From NCBI GenBank assembly GCA_000708835.1, contig DF237031.1:1-55667 (forward strand): DNA of 55,667 nt, read 5' to 3'. The position numbers were made by a program, and so were the translations under genes. Of the stretch, positions 35,417-47,679 are shown piece by piece. The stretch comes from Klebsormidium nitens (lineage: Eukaryota > Streptophyta > Klebsormidiophyceae > Klebsormidiales > Klebsormidiaceae). The stretch's first letter is position 1; each line of letters opens with the position of its first letter. The notes under the pieces are model-generated. The model was not told where the DNA came from, searched no databases, and saw only the letters and a program-made list of their open reading frames with translations.

Positions 35417-38400
35417 TCTTGCTGCTGAAAAATGAGGGGGATAAAGTGTCAATCGTTTTGGCATACGGAACACCTTTCCGTTGCTGCTAAAGAAATGAGA
35501 AGCTTTGTCTTGAGTGATACAAAAGAAAAAACCAAAGACAGTGATTCATGGGCTAACATCCTAGCAACTTGAGTATTGAGAAGAAAGATATGAGGCCACG
35601 AATGGTGATACCCTAGCTCTAACCAAGTGTCAAAACCCTAATAATCACAAACACTTGCATCTGATGGAATCCGCACAACATGCATAATACGCTGCTGTTC
35701 ACTGCATTTCAACGTTTAAAACAAAGTACATCAACTCAGTGATGACCTCTACAACCAAAGCTCAATTAACAAGCGAACAGGTGAATGCTGGTCAATATCT
35801 TCAAAGGCCAGATTTTTCCAAACCCTGGGAACCTAAGGAACGGTTTCAAAAAATGGGCCATCGAAATTAACCAGGAACCGAAAGTCAAACACTCCTTAGA
35901 AAACACAATGCTGACTCTGTTGAGACTTGCCAACATCCGTCTTGCGACTATGGTATAAGTCAGACTTGATCAGAACCTAAGATGCCTCATCCTAGCCAGT
36001 TTCAGTACAAAGTACGGCATTGCATTGCAATGTCGTGAACCAGCAGCATAAACAGGACCCCAGCATTACAGGAACCTGATGTATATCTGACAATGAGACC
36101 AAACAACCTAACCCTTCAATGAACTTCATGCCTCGCATGTGAGGCTGAACAAGAGCTAAAAGCAGGCTGATCGGCAAGGACAAACCAGACAGCAGTCCAC
36201 CTCTACTATCTACTGTGACAATACTGCAATATCAGAAGACCAACGCTTGCCACGGTAAAAGGTGTAGAGTCCTAAACCATGCTACGGAATGCGACAGTCA
36301 GTGCATTTGCAAACTAGAACCAGGTCCAAACAGCTGCAATACCTCCTAGTCAACCGAACAAAAGTCATGGCCAGAGGTTATTTGGCAGCATAAGCCAAAA
36401 CCCCTACATGCAAACGCAAAGTGCTGTAACTCCGGATTTTGCGCGTGCCCCTACTTTGTTTCCATGACGTTCCTCTTCTCAAGAGAGGCGAGGAATTCCT
36501 CACAGACCGTCCAGTATTCACCCCATACTCATGCTCTTCTCGAGTTTTCTTCTCTCAAGGATCTTCTCCAACAATTCTCTAGTATCTGAAACACCATAAA
36601 GACCCTTAAAATGGGAAACTTCTCGAACAGAACCCCTTTCTTTGGTGAGAAGAACAGCTTGTGAAGCTCACCATGCACAAAAAGAAAGCCCAAAATCAAG
36701 CCATTTTCCATCCCAACTCAGGGAGAGACTCCCTTGACAGAACAAAAGGCAGCTCAAACTATTCCCAACTTACCTACAAACCTTGGGCGTAAGTTTGCCT
36801 TCTAGCGTCTGCAAACGTCCCTTGCCACCCACTCTCGTCGGAAGAAACGTAAAACCCTCCGGCACAGCTGAAAACTTGCTTGCCCTCAGCTCTAGCACAA
36901 ACGATGTCTTCAATAGCTCCTTCCGCTTTCCATTGCAAGAAGAGTCAAGTCAGCTTTTCATTGCAACCAAGTTCTTCCAAGGAGCCCCTTGTTGATCTGG
37001 TAAAGAGGCGGAAGCCTTGTAAGTTTCCTCAGGTTTCGCCAGCTGTTTCTCGAAAGTAAGATCGCCGAAACGGCGAAAGAACCTGCCAGTGCTGGCGCCA
37101 GTGCATGAATCTCAGCCTGAAGTTTTTAGGTGAAAATCAAACCCTAAAATGAGGGGAACGAAGGTGTCCAGCGTGGCATGCGTGCTCGCTTGGAAAGCGC
37201 AGCGTCCGATCAATCATTGCGCAACAGCTGGCAGTCTGTTGCACCCTCCGATTGAGGCGCCCCCTTTTTTGTCCGTCAGATAAAGGATAGACCCGGGCAG
37301 CTCCGGATGTGACTCTCGAATCACAGCCCGGAAGCAAAGATGCCGGACCGGGACGGGTTCTGTGGGTCTCGCAATCCGATTAGAGGTCGGTCATATCCAC
37401 CGAGCCTAGAAACGCCTTGTTTCTTCGACCCGGGTCTACTGGCCGGGGGAGCAGCATCATAAATTAACTACGCGACACGTGCACCACATGAGACACGTGG
37501 CTCGGATGATTTGCTGCGGCACACCACAACTGGTTTAGAAGGACTCCAAGTGCAGGATAGTAGAGCAGAGCAACTGCTTCAGCAGAGTCTTCTTCTAACT
37601 ACGGAAACTGCGCCTCATTGTCAGGGTGACAGTATGAGTCATGACATGACGCGCACAATAATGCACATTGAGAAGCGGGGACCAGCTCGGTTGCGCAATG
37701 CGCCTCCCGAAGTGTATCTCCACTGTCCAGCACCCTGTACCAGGTACTACCGTATAGTGGTCACTAGCAGGTATGCCTACGTAGGCAATCACCTGTGTAC
37801 CTGATCGCTGGGGATGCAATCGGATCGCCTGTGGCGTTTGCCCGCCGCATTCAGAAAGTCTGACTTCAGGAAATGGCCTCGTACTTCTCAACCACACATA
37901 CCTACCTACTACGGGACATACCGTATCTTGATAGGTAGGTATCTGTCAACCTAGCTACAGCATCTGCCTATACTAGCCCCGTACTTGCCAATACTTGCTC
38001 AGGTGTACAAAAGAGTCGGGATGCTCAGGATTGCATAGCTGGCCCCTAGCTACACCGCAAAAATTTGGTTTCCTTCTTCAACTTGTTCATTGAAAGCATG
38101 ACTCACTCGCAACCGGAGCTGGCAAAACCATGAATACTAAATAGCGGCCCCTGGCATCGATCATCAGATGAACGAGGATTCAATGCCGTTGATCTGCTAT
38201 CGTGGGGCTATCGTTTGGTTCTGATCAACCTGCTAGTGAAGCATAAACGAGCTTGATACTGTAGTGATCACACCTTTCGACACCGGGCCTCGTCTTTCGC
38301 TTTTGCGTTGGTAGTGTGTCAATTTCCTCACCCCAGCTTTGCCTTTCTCGAGCTTTCACAACAATCTACAAAAGTGCAAAAGCGACTCGTCAAAAAGTGC

Positions 38401-38575
38401 AGCTTCAACGACCCTAGCTTCTCATACCGGTAAAGGGAGCATTCACGTACCTCATCAGCGATCCTGCCATCATTTCTTCCACACTGCTTCGAGCCGTTCT
38501 CTCCAGCCAATCATTTCCTGCAGGTCGCTGCAGGTCGCTTCTTGTTCCGGCCATCATCTCAACAAGCAATCTCTC
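35417..38575. other. Divergent intergenic region between TCP11-like and formamidase genes
   Basis: Both flanking genes read outward from here, so their promoters must lie in it. I see only short open frames. A near-perfect 11-12 base inverted repeat (ATACCTACCTAC and ATAGGTAGGTAT) sits at about 37,897-37,945. Tandem 10-mers GCTGCAGGTC occur at about 38,519-38,540 upstream of the formamidase TATA box. Confidence 0.45.
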
Positions 38576-38583
38576 TATATAAA
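38576..38583 (+). promoter_or_regulatory. TATA box of the secreted formamidase gene
   Basis: TATATAAA lies 73 bases upstream of the ATG at 38656, in a CT-rich context. That spacing would leave a leader of roughly 40-50 bases. Confidence 0.7.
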
Positions 38584-38655
38584 TCAGCTCACATTGAGCT
38601 GAAGGCGTCTGGAGAAGGAGCTCTGCCGTCAAATCAGCTGCGCTTTTGGTGCACA

Positions 38656-41600
38656 ATGGCATCCCTTTGCGCTGCTGGCGCGCTCGCCCTTCTCCTGCTG
38701 GTGACTGTGGCCCACGCACAGGACATCTGCACGCAGGTATGTCAGCTTTCACTGAGCAGTGAGAGAGGCATTTTCTCAATCTACACCTTGTGCTGTGCGT
38801 TTTGTTGATGGTAGTCTTCTAACTTTGAGGATCCTGCTTTGCTCCAGCAACTCTTAGGACATATGCATACCTGGATGCCGGCTAGCTTCTAGGCCTTCAT
38901 TGCCAGTGAGACTCTCTGGAGTCGTCGTTCTAGCTTGACATTCTGCCTTTGGAAGAAAGTTGCTCAAATTGGGGGCACTGGTGACAATCAAATCAAGCTC
39001 TAAGCTTTGCGCTCTACGTTCTGCGCTCTGTGCTCTAAGCTCTTATTTCTTAAGCAAGCCTGTTTCATTGTGGTCTCCCTGCAATGTGCAGCATTGCTCT
39101 TCGTATGATGCTTGATGACACTCAATGCATCGCCTGTGTGGTTCTAAGCGGCTCAGATATAAACCTTGTTTGCGGGGCTGAGAAAGCTCTTCTTTCCTGC
39201 TAATCTCCTGCAATCCTGCAAGCAAATTATCCCCATTGTAGATCTGCAGCATAGGTTTAGAAGCTCTTGCTAAAGCACTGCCATGACCACGTTGCAATGA
39301 GACCTTGAAAGACAAACTTATCCTGTGGTCTCTCACGTTACCCTGTTCTGAACAGCTTTAGATCAGTTTCCAGCCAGTAGATTGGAGAAAATGTTGGAAC
39401 CAAAGCTTGAGAGGAAGTCCCGTCTTGTTCCGGCTTCACATAAGAAGCATATGCAAATCAATCCAGAAATCCTTGTGTACGCCCATCCTGTCTTTGTTTG
39501 CGAGAGTGGGGCACACTTGGTCATCACATTTTGGTATTATAGCGCTGGCTTCAAATGCCCTTTACTAAGTGGAAATCCAACTTTCAAGACGTTGTTTGAA
39601 TCGGATTGAAAGGATCTTTAACAGTTGCTCGCATTGCCAGATCCTGTCTCAACGTATTCGCCTGTTCGCTAAGCACCTCACCTGTTCCTTCTTCGCTTGC
39701 ATAATGCAGTCGCAGATTCTGATACAGGATATTGACAGTGACCATCTTTGTAGCTCTAACCCAACATGTTCTGACCGAGAAGTGTTCAACGTACGCGTGC
39801 AGATCCTGATTCAAGAAGCAACTCAAAGGTGATGGAATGTAGCCCCATTTCAGGCCCATCCTCATCGGTCTTGAGCGCCAGACCCGCCTTCCAGAACCAG
39901 ATAGCCCGTATATGTCCAAAGGATCAAACACGTGAAGGCTTTCTCAAATCCATCACCAGATCTCAAAAGCTAAGAAGCTGACACAAACTTTCTTCTGGTG
40001 CACTTGCAGCCTTCGACCACTTATCTGGCGGCCAATTCCAAGACCGTCATTCACGGCGTCTTCTCCCCAACCTTTGCGCCTGTGGCCCATGTGAAGTCTG
40101 GCGACACTCTGGTTGCTGGTGAGCACCGTAACTCTCTGCCCGTGTGCGCACTGATGTGTTACGGCTCTTCTTCTTTAACACAAACAGAAAACAAAGAATA
40201 ATAATCAATAAGAAAAAACTGCCTCATTCTCGCATTTTCGTTTGGTGTCCATGAAACGGGGTGGTTTATCCTGCCTCCCAGACGGAATCCTCTTTCCTGT
40301 ACTTTCCATTCCAAGTTGCTTCTGTTGTGTCAGATGGTTGGTTCTCACTTGTGCGCGCACCTTCTGCCATTAAAGGCTTTGTAGAATGTAAAGTGGCAGA
40401 TACAACAAAGTGCTTGAATAAGGACTATGTTGCTGGGATTGATAGAACACGTTTTTGTGAAGTGTCTGCTCACCCACCTCACCTGACGTAACGCTTTGCT
40501 GTCTATCTGCAGAGTGCGTTACCACCAACTCCAACGCCGACTACCCCAAGTTCGTGAAAGGTGACCCTGGCGTGGAGGACATTTTCTACTGGCCCAACGG
40601 AGTGTCTAAGCTCAACAAATCAGTTCCCCAGTATCCCAATTCGGGGGGGCACTTCCTGACCGGGTACGATGACTGGAGAGGGGGGAGTGGAGGGAAGACG
40701 GGAGAAGTGGGGGGTGGGGATGTCATACTTCAGAATTGGGTCTTACGTTCTGGTATACAAGACCTTCTCTCTTGATCCGCTCTTCCAATCCAGTCTGGTT
40801 ACTTCAATATTTATGTTAAGCCTGATGTCTTGCTTGTCCTGACACTGTGCGCTTCTGGTCGTCACTTGTCGTATTTGTGGGCTCTAGTCTACCAGCTGTT
40901 GCGTGCTTGCTGTCAACGGCTGACGTCAGCCAAACGCGCTTCGAGTCCTTCGTTTTCACCTGCCGTTTGCTGACACAAGGATGACGCAAGAAATCTGAAG
41001 AAGGTGTTTTGAGCGTGTGCAGGCCGGTCCAAGTCTGTGGCGCGGAGCCTGGTGACGTGCTCAAGGTACGTGCCGCTTCCATCCTTGCACACGTCAGCAA
41101 TGTCGCCCCTTGTGTCCTTCCATCATGACTTCCCGCTTTCTCTGGTAAGAATCGCTGCAGTGATGGAATTGCCACGTAATGCTGAACCGAGGCCTCCAGC
41201 TTGGTAGTCTAAGCTGACCAGTTTCGAGGAGTCTGTCGCTAGGTGGATCCCAACCTTTGCTCATCGAAAAAGTTATATGCAAGATTGTCCCAATACGAAT
41301 GTCCTTTACGATTCTTTTCGTACTTACTCCTATTGGACCAATAGTGCACTCAGGTGGGGATCTCAGAACATTCTAATGTTGTCGAATCGCCCGCCCCACT
41401 TCTTCCACCAGGCGCACGGGGGGCGCTCCTTAATCTCTTATTTCCTTTTACCAGAACCTTTACTTAACCGTGTCTCAGAAACCAGTATTTCCTCCGTCGA
41501 CAATTTCAGGTCGAGATTCTGGACGTTGTTCCCCGCCCGAACCCTTCCACCGGGCGCACGTGGGGCATGAACTACCAGGGCGCGTCCTACACCAAGGACT

Positions 41601-44600
41601 ATATTGGCACCCGGTTCGGCGACTACAACTTTACGCAGGACAACTACACGCAGATCGTCTACGAAGTGCTCTCGGACGAGTTTGGCGACTGGTAGGGGGC
41701 GAAATTTCAGTCTTTTAAAGCTCATTTGGCAGAAATTGACCCCATATTCAAATCGCTTTCGGTAATTGTGTATTTTTTACTGAGGAAGATTGAACTATAG
41801 CGTAACATGAAGCAACTACACGCAGCTTGTCTACAAAGTGCTTCCGAATGAGTTACGGAGACTGGTGAGCGTTGGGTCCACCGGTTTAAAGTTGACGTCT
41901 TTCTGGGCACTTGATTATACTCTGACCTTTGTTTCTGCGATTTATTTTGAAATCGCAACCAAGATGCGGATAGGAAACAGAGTGCTTTCCGACGTGTCTT
42001 CAACGAAATTTCGCTCGTACGTTGGATGTGAATAGGCTCTTCCGACAAGCGACGTCTGGTCTTTCTGCCTCAGGGTGGAGCCTGCTAACATTTTGAGGTC
42101 CCCAAGTACAACGAAGCGGGCGGCAAGGATTGAACGCTTTTCATCGGAGGGTCGCTCCTGAATCTGAATATATTCTTCTGAGATTGAATGTGCTCATTTC
42201 GCCGCAGGGTGGAGCCTGTTTACATGGTTGAGGTCCCCAAGTACATCGGACCGGACGGAAAGGACGGAACGTTCTTCAACGGAAGCGTCGCCATGATGCC
42301 GTTCCCCACGAACGTCGGCGTGCCGCCGGCAGATTTCGTGCCCTCGCTGTTCCAGGTAAGCCGTCAGCATTCACAGAGTAGTCCTGCGTCCTTCAATTTC
42401 CGTCAGCATCTTTTGTCAATCGAAGGTAATTTCAGACCATAGAGATCTTGAGAAACATAGGAAAAATACGTTGCGCTGAAGTGGAGTCTGGATTTCCAAC
42501 ACGCCCAAACTCTTCTCGGGCCAGTCCCCCTTTCTCGTGCGGAGCTACTGATTTGACGAGCTCATACTTTCGTAATCCCAGCCGGTAAAAGTTGGAAGCC
42601 TCTTCCAGGTGGAAACTCCAATCATCCACCACTACTTTGAAGTACGGGATTCTCGATCGCAAATTCCCTGCCGAGACCGTGACCTACCTCTTGGGTTCCA
42701 CTCTCCCCTCATTGATCTCGTCGCGGTCATCTTTCTTCTTTACGTAACAAAGCCCAGCATCGTAAAGTTGATACTACTACATTCACCCGTGTGCAACCAC
42801 ACTGCATGCTTACACAACTCGCAGGAGTCCCGCATGTTGTCAAGAACGCGACGTATTTCGTGCGACTCGGTTTTCTTTCGCCACCAGCTTAAGCTCAAAT
42901 CCAGAGCCCTATCGCTCTGCATTCTAGAGTAATTGATGCGCTGTTTTACCTAAAGCTGCCATTACCCTTATTGCAGGATCCTCGCACCTTCCCTGCCGAG
43001 AACGTTACCTACCCTCCCGCTTCTAGTCCTCTCTCGCCGATGGCGCCACGCTCAAATTCAACCTGATTTCAGAGCAATATGAGACCCTCAAACCGAATTG
43101 AACACCATGCAGAAATGCTGAAAAAAGCAGGTCTCATTTTCAATTTCCATCTGTAAACTATTTGCAGGATCCTCGCACGTTTCCTGCCGAGAACGTGACG
43201 TATCCTCCGGGTTTCCAGTCGTCTCTTGCCGACGGCGCCACACTCAAGTACATTGACACGGCGACCCTCAACTGGCGGGTGCCTCAAAGGCAGCACTGTG
43301 AGCCCCTGTGCTGACGTCACCTTTTCATGATCTGCTGGCGTTGGATAGTTCCGTTTTTTTGGCGTGTCTTTACGGCGAGTGTCTTGGACTTTGAAGGCAT
43401 TCCTTCAAAGTTGGTTTTCAGACTGTGTGACAACTTTCATCTTAAGCAAGCGCAGGAAGCCCTTTCGCAAGAGGGTCCTGTAAAAGAAGAACTGCTTTCG
43501 CAAAAGGCGATGCCTTCGAAACCCAAAAGGCGGCTTCTTTAGAGTTTGTGCTGAAATTTCCACCCTTGCGGTTGCAGATGGCGTCTTTGGTGTGACCCCC
43601 GCTAACGCGGCCAAATGTAAGACACCTTCCTCCCCCCCGGTTGTTGCTCACGTCTTACAACGCCCCCACAATCAGGAATTGTATTCTACTGTTCAGATCT
43701 GTGATCAGTTAACTATGCTTGGAGATCGTAGGACAAGTTGGAAAACCGCAGGGTCAGTAGAGTGTTTGGATGCACCAGTCTTTCGAAGGGCTTCGTTCAC
43801 TCTTTCTCGTGTCAAAGTAATAGTAGGGCACGGAGAAGGGGGCTTCCCTGCTTCGGCCGCCGGAGGACTCGTATTCGCGTGGCAAAGAAGAGGGATCCCT
43901 CGCAGTCTTCTCATGATTTCCAGTCATTTTCCTGGCCCGCTCAAAAAACGTTCTTACCCGCAGTTTCAGCATCAGGAGACTGAGAGCCGCAAAACCCGAC
44001 CACGCCTTTCACGCTCTGCAATTTAACGCTTTCCCACTTCTCGAGTTATTGAGTTCCTGCTGACGTCCTTCTGAAGATTGAAGAGCTCAGACGCTGACGT
44101 CTTTCATGCAACTCAAGCGACGCCGTGCACGGCTCCCTGGAGTCTGCTCCGCCCTCCCAAATTTGGCGGAAACTTGGACCAGATTCCTATTTCTCTCTGA
44201 TTCCTGCTGACGTTATTTCGGAAGACAGTTTTTCAATTTTCGACGTCATATTCTGCAGATCAAGCGACGGCCGTGAACGGCTCCCTGGGCGCGGGTTCCG
44301 CTCCGCCCTCCAAGTTCGGCGGAAACATGGACCAGATCCGCGTTGCCAAGGGAACGACCGTCTACCTCACCGTCCAGATCCCCGGGGCTGGGTGAGTTCT
44401 TCGTCGTTCCTTTATTGATTCAATTGCTCTCCTTAGACAATTTATCCTTCAGATAGCCCTTTCTGGAACTTCAGGAAGCAGATGACCGTAATCCGGTTTG
44501 GCAAGTGAGCGACCATCTACCTAACCCCACATTTCAGGGGCTGGGTGAGGCGTTTGCCTCCTATCCTACTTCTTTGATTAAATAGTCCCAAATAATGCTA

Positions 44601-47600
44601 TCGCCGCTTCCAGATTCCGCGGGCGAAACGTTCCGCACTCCGCGCGTCGCGGAAGGAATAAATGTCCAGCTCACGCATGGTCACTCAACACTCAGTCCAA
44701 TAAGTGAACAGCTTCAAGCCTGCTGCCGACCGACTCTAGAATCTGCTGAATTTGCTCCTAAAACTCTGTAAAGTCCACTTGAGACTCTCCTTTCCATCTG
44801 CTCGAACCCTCCAAGAAATCCTTTCATCCATTCTGTGATTCCGTACGTCTTCATTGCGCTTCGTCTTACAGTGCTGTCTGTCAATTGTCTTTGATCCGAG
44901 TTTAGGTTATCGAACTGGAAGCCGCGCTTCCCACTTGTAACTTGTATAAGACTTCAAGGGTGAAGTGAGCTTAATAGGCAAGGTAAGACAAGCAGCCGAG
45001 GACGGGTGGGGTTAGTTTGGGGGTTAGGGTGGGTTCGGGTGATGAGCGGGTGATTTTGAAGGTTGGGTTTTTGGTGTTAGGGTAGGAGCTTACAATACCC
45101 AGAGCTCACTGTTCCTAAATTCAAGAGACATGTAACGTGTAATGACCCACCATATTTCCACTTCTAGGTGGACATTCGGCGACTGCCACGCGGCGGAAGG
45201 CGACGGCGAGACCTCCAGTTCTGCGGTTGAGGTGGGCTGATCTTGCTTTGAGGAATCTTGAATGCGTTGCGCTCGGTCCAGAGAGTTTCCACCATATATT
45301 GTTCCGTACAACTTTCGAGGTCGCAGCGCTAGCCTGCGAAGATCGAGAACAATGCAGATTAGATGCACCCTTCCTTTTCAAGATATAATTTACGGTGCGG
45401 CAACCTTCAAACGAGGGTTACGGAGCGTTCTCGAGTACTAGTTCCGTTTCCGCAGGCTTCCAACACCGGAACGTTCCGCTTCACGCTGATCAAGAAGGCG
45501 GACCTGACCCCCGGTCTGGCCAGCCTGACGGGACCGCTTCTGGAGACGAAGGAATACTTCCACCTCCAGGGCTTCTCTTACGAGGACTACATTGAGGAGG
45601 TGAGGAGACGCTGTTTTATGCAATCTCTTTTCTCCACTTCATAACTTGTTTCTGGATGCGCAGTTTAGCTGCGCGCTTTGTGCCATCCGCGCTGCTCTTC
45701 GCGCGCCTTAAACGTTTTCTGAAGGTTTCTTTGTCGTGAGGCCGATTGAATCCAAAGGCAGCTTAACAGCATCCGACCTATCACCTATGATTTCTGGTTT
45801 GAACTATGGAACCGTCCTAGATACGCTCACGAAAGTTCGGTGAATACGAACGCGCTCTTACCAGTCCTTGCGATCTTGGGTTCCGCTTCCGCTCAGAGTC
45901 CAGGTCCGCGCGTCGGCAGCAACCTCCTTTGCAAAACTCTCAACCAAAACAACAAGAATTGCTACCACACGCATACATGAATTATTCTCACCTCGGATGA
46001 TCTTAGATTGACCTCAATCGAACAGATCTTTGTATCACAATCACAATCCGATGCTCAAAGAGAATGATGCCGTTCCGTTCAGGTTCCGGTTCCGTTCAAG
46101 CCTGACAACGCCTCCCTCAGCGAAGAACTCAACAATTCCACGAACAGACAGAGCTCTACAAGAAGACGCAACATCCATGTTCGTTTCCACTTGTCGTTTA
46201 GGTAGACTGATTTCTCGAATCATCAATCTTTCCCGTTCAGGACCTGATACAACTGAGTCCGTTCCGTTCAGGTTCCGGTTCCGTCCAAGGTCGGCAACGC
46301 CTCCCTCGGCGAGGACCTCAACAAGCCCATGAGGACTGCTACAGGGAAACTCGCAACTTCCAATTTCGTTCTCCCTGTGTCGTTCAAACAACGATAGTAA
46401 AACAGCATTCCTTTTCGGCTCAGGTTCCCATCGTATTCCACTCCGTTCCGTTCAGGTTCCGGTTCCGTCCAAGGTCGGCAACGCCTCCCTTGGCGAGAAC
46501 CTCAACAAGCCCATGAAGGACTGCTACAAGAGACGCCCTCCATTTTCACTGAGCATTCTAACTTAATCATGTTCCGTTCCGTTCAGGTTCCGGTTCCGTC
46601 CAAGGTCGGCAACGCCTCCCTCGGCGAGGACCTGAACAAGCCCATGAAGGACTGCTACAAGAAGACGCGCAACTTCCTGATGGACTCGTTCAACCTAGAG
46701 GAGCGCGAAACGCTCGCGCTCATGTCCGTCGGCGTCGATTTCGGCATCACCGAGGTGGTGGACGGCGTCTGGGGTGAGGCTTTTTGGCGGGCGCTGGTCG
46801 CCCTTTTCCGTCATCCAACTTGTGCTTGGAATTAGTACTTTGGAATTAGTAAAATAATTGAAGGCGTCTGGCGTTAGCCTCTTTGGAGGGCGCTAATGAT
46901 CTCAGCTGATGATCTCCGTCAATCTGATGATCTCAGCTGACGTCACTTCTCCGCAGGCATTCATTCCACCATCCCCAAGTTGGCCTTCTCCCGCCGTTAC
47001 GCGACCAAGACCCAGGGGAACACCCCGGTTGGTGGACCCATCAGCCTCCGCAAGCTGCAGGTAAGGACTCTCTCTGTTTCTTGCGGGAATCCTGCCTCCA
47101 AATAAACCTTCATTCAGTAGACGGGTTTATAGTTAATCTACGAGGTTTGTTGCTCAAAAATGCCGCCTTCGAACGGGCCGGGGCAATACACCGGTTGGTG
47201 GGCCCATCAGCCTGCGCAAGCTGCAGGTAAGGACTCTCACTCCGTGGAACACCGAGGAATTCGACCCCCTTTGTCGCGTTCTCCATGTTATCGTTTCGGT
47301 CGTCAGAAGCCCGATTCGGTGTAAGGCGGAGTGCTCGGAACGTCAACACCATCTCAAATCTTTGCAGAGTGCGTGCCGGTTCGGCACACCTCGCTGTCGA
47401 CTTACGTTGCTTCCAAAACAGAGAAGATGAACGTGTGAACGCAGCCCCTTCAGATCTTCGAGCTTCAGACTTTGGAGAATGCTTGAGAAGAGAGCTGATG
47501 CTTGATGGGTTACCCGGGAAATTGCGGTTTAGGCAGAGGTTAGATGACACACCGTGCGCTTTATGCAGAGCGCAAAGCCAAGTGCCCGGGAGGTGTTCAA

Positions 47601-47679
47601 CCCGACCTACGACGAGCTGGTGGAGGCGTACACCAAGATGCACGGGGAGGTCTCCTTCAACCGGGGCCCCCGCAACTAG
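38656..47679 (+). CDS. Secreted acetamidase/formamidase family protein (14 exons, 541 aa)
   Basis: Exons: 38656-38736, 40010-40118, 40513-40663, 41023-41065, 41510-41691, 42208-42355, 43168-43297, 43578-43616, 44259-44391, 45168-45231, 45456-45599, 46587-46773, 46957-47060 and 47569-47679 (TAG). Phases close exactly at 542 codons. Family members hydrolyse short amides (formamide, acetamide) to ammonium and the acid, with a metal centre. Exon 1 is a signal peptide (MASLCAAGALALLLLVTVAHA). Family landmarks follow: HFLTGPVQVCGAEPGDVLKV, EILDVVPRPNPSTGRTWG, GGNMDQIRVAKGTTVYL, the metal-site motif GDCHAAEGDGE, LMSVGVDFGITEVVDGVWG and GIHSTIPKLAF. The length exceeds bacterial FmdA-type enzymes (about 400 residues), with Asn/Thr-rich glycosylation-prone segments (NFTQDNYT). 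Secretion is unusual for this family as I know it. The many introns hold copies of its own exon ends. Confidence 0.88.
41810..42140 (+). repeat. Decayed copies of formamidase exon 5 end and exon 6 start
   Basis: About 41813-41872 repeats the end of exon 5 (AACTACACGCAG, then GTCTAC, then GAAGTGCT or AAAGTGCT) and ends at ACTGGTGAGC, keeping a donor. About 42065-42135 repeats the start of exon 6, including the CAGGGTGGAGCCTG junction and GAGGTCCCCAAGTAC. So one intron carries a downstream copy of the exon before it and an upstream copy of the exon after it. Confidence 0.85.
42655..43060 (+). repeat. Two decayed copies of formamidase exon 7
   Basis: About 42975-43090 closely matches exon 7 at 43168, starting with GCAGGATCCTCGCAC and continuing through GGCGCCACGCTCAA; it diverges after a small deletion. 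About 42658-42710 keeps only the TTCCCTGCCGAGACCGTGAC core. They are successive upstream copies with increasing decay. Confidence 0.85.
44108..44548 (+). repeat. Decayed copies of formamidase exon 9 on both sides of the exon
   Basis: About 44110-44188 repeats the start of exon 9 (CAAGCGACGCCGTG-CACGGCTCCCTGG) upstream of it. About 44470-44548 repeats the end (GACCGT, ATCTACCTAACC, then GGGGCTGGGTGAG) downstream, with its donor. Confidence 0.8.
44990..45105. repeat. Third copy of the dispersed CCCTAAA-like repeat, inverted
   Basis: Read as reverse complement this matches the 17.05-17.18 kb element: GACGGGT, then GGGGTTAG..GGGTTAGGGTGG, then GGGTGAT, then GGTTGGGTTTTTGG, then GAGCTTAC. It lies in the intron before formamidase exon 10, so the element has moved between two unrelated genes. 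Confidence 0.65.
46080..46535 (+). repeat. Three tandem decayed copies of formamidase exon 12 start
   Basis: Copies begin near 46083, 46270 and 46455, before the real exon at 46587. Each opens with GTTCCGTTCAGGTTCCGGTTCCG, which includes the acceptor, and runs into the ACGCCTCCCT-GGCGA-GACCTCAACAAG core. Intron sequence just upstream is duplicated too. The two nearer copies match the exon almost base for base over 60-90 bases; the farthest is most diverged. Spacing is about 185, 185 and 132 bases. Confidence 0.93.
47183..47240 (+). repeat. Copy of formamidase exon 13 end with donor
   Basis: About 47184-47238 repeats 47007-47060 (ACCCCGGTTGGTGG, CCCATCAGCCT, CGCAAGCTGCAG) and the following GTAAGGACTCTC. 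Only a few bases differ, so this is a young copy. Using its donor instead would need an acceptor that I do not see. Confidence 0.9.
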
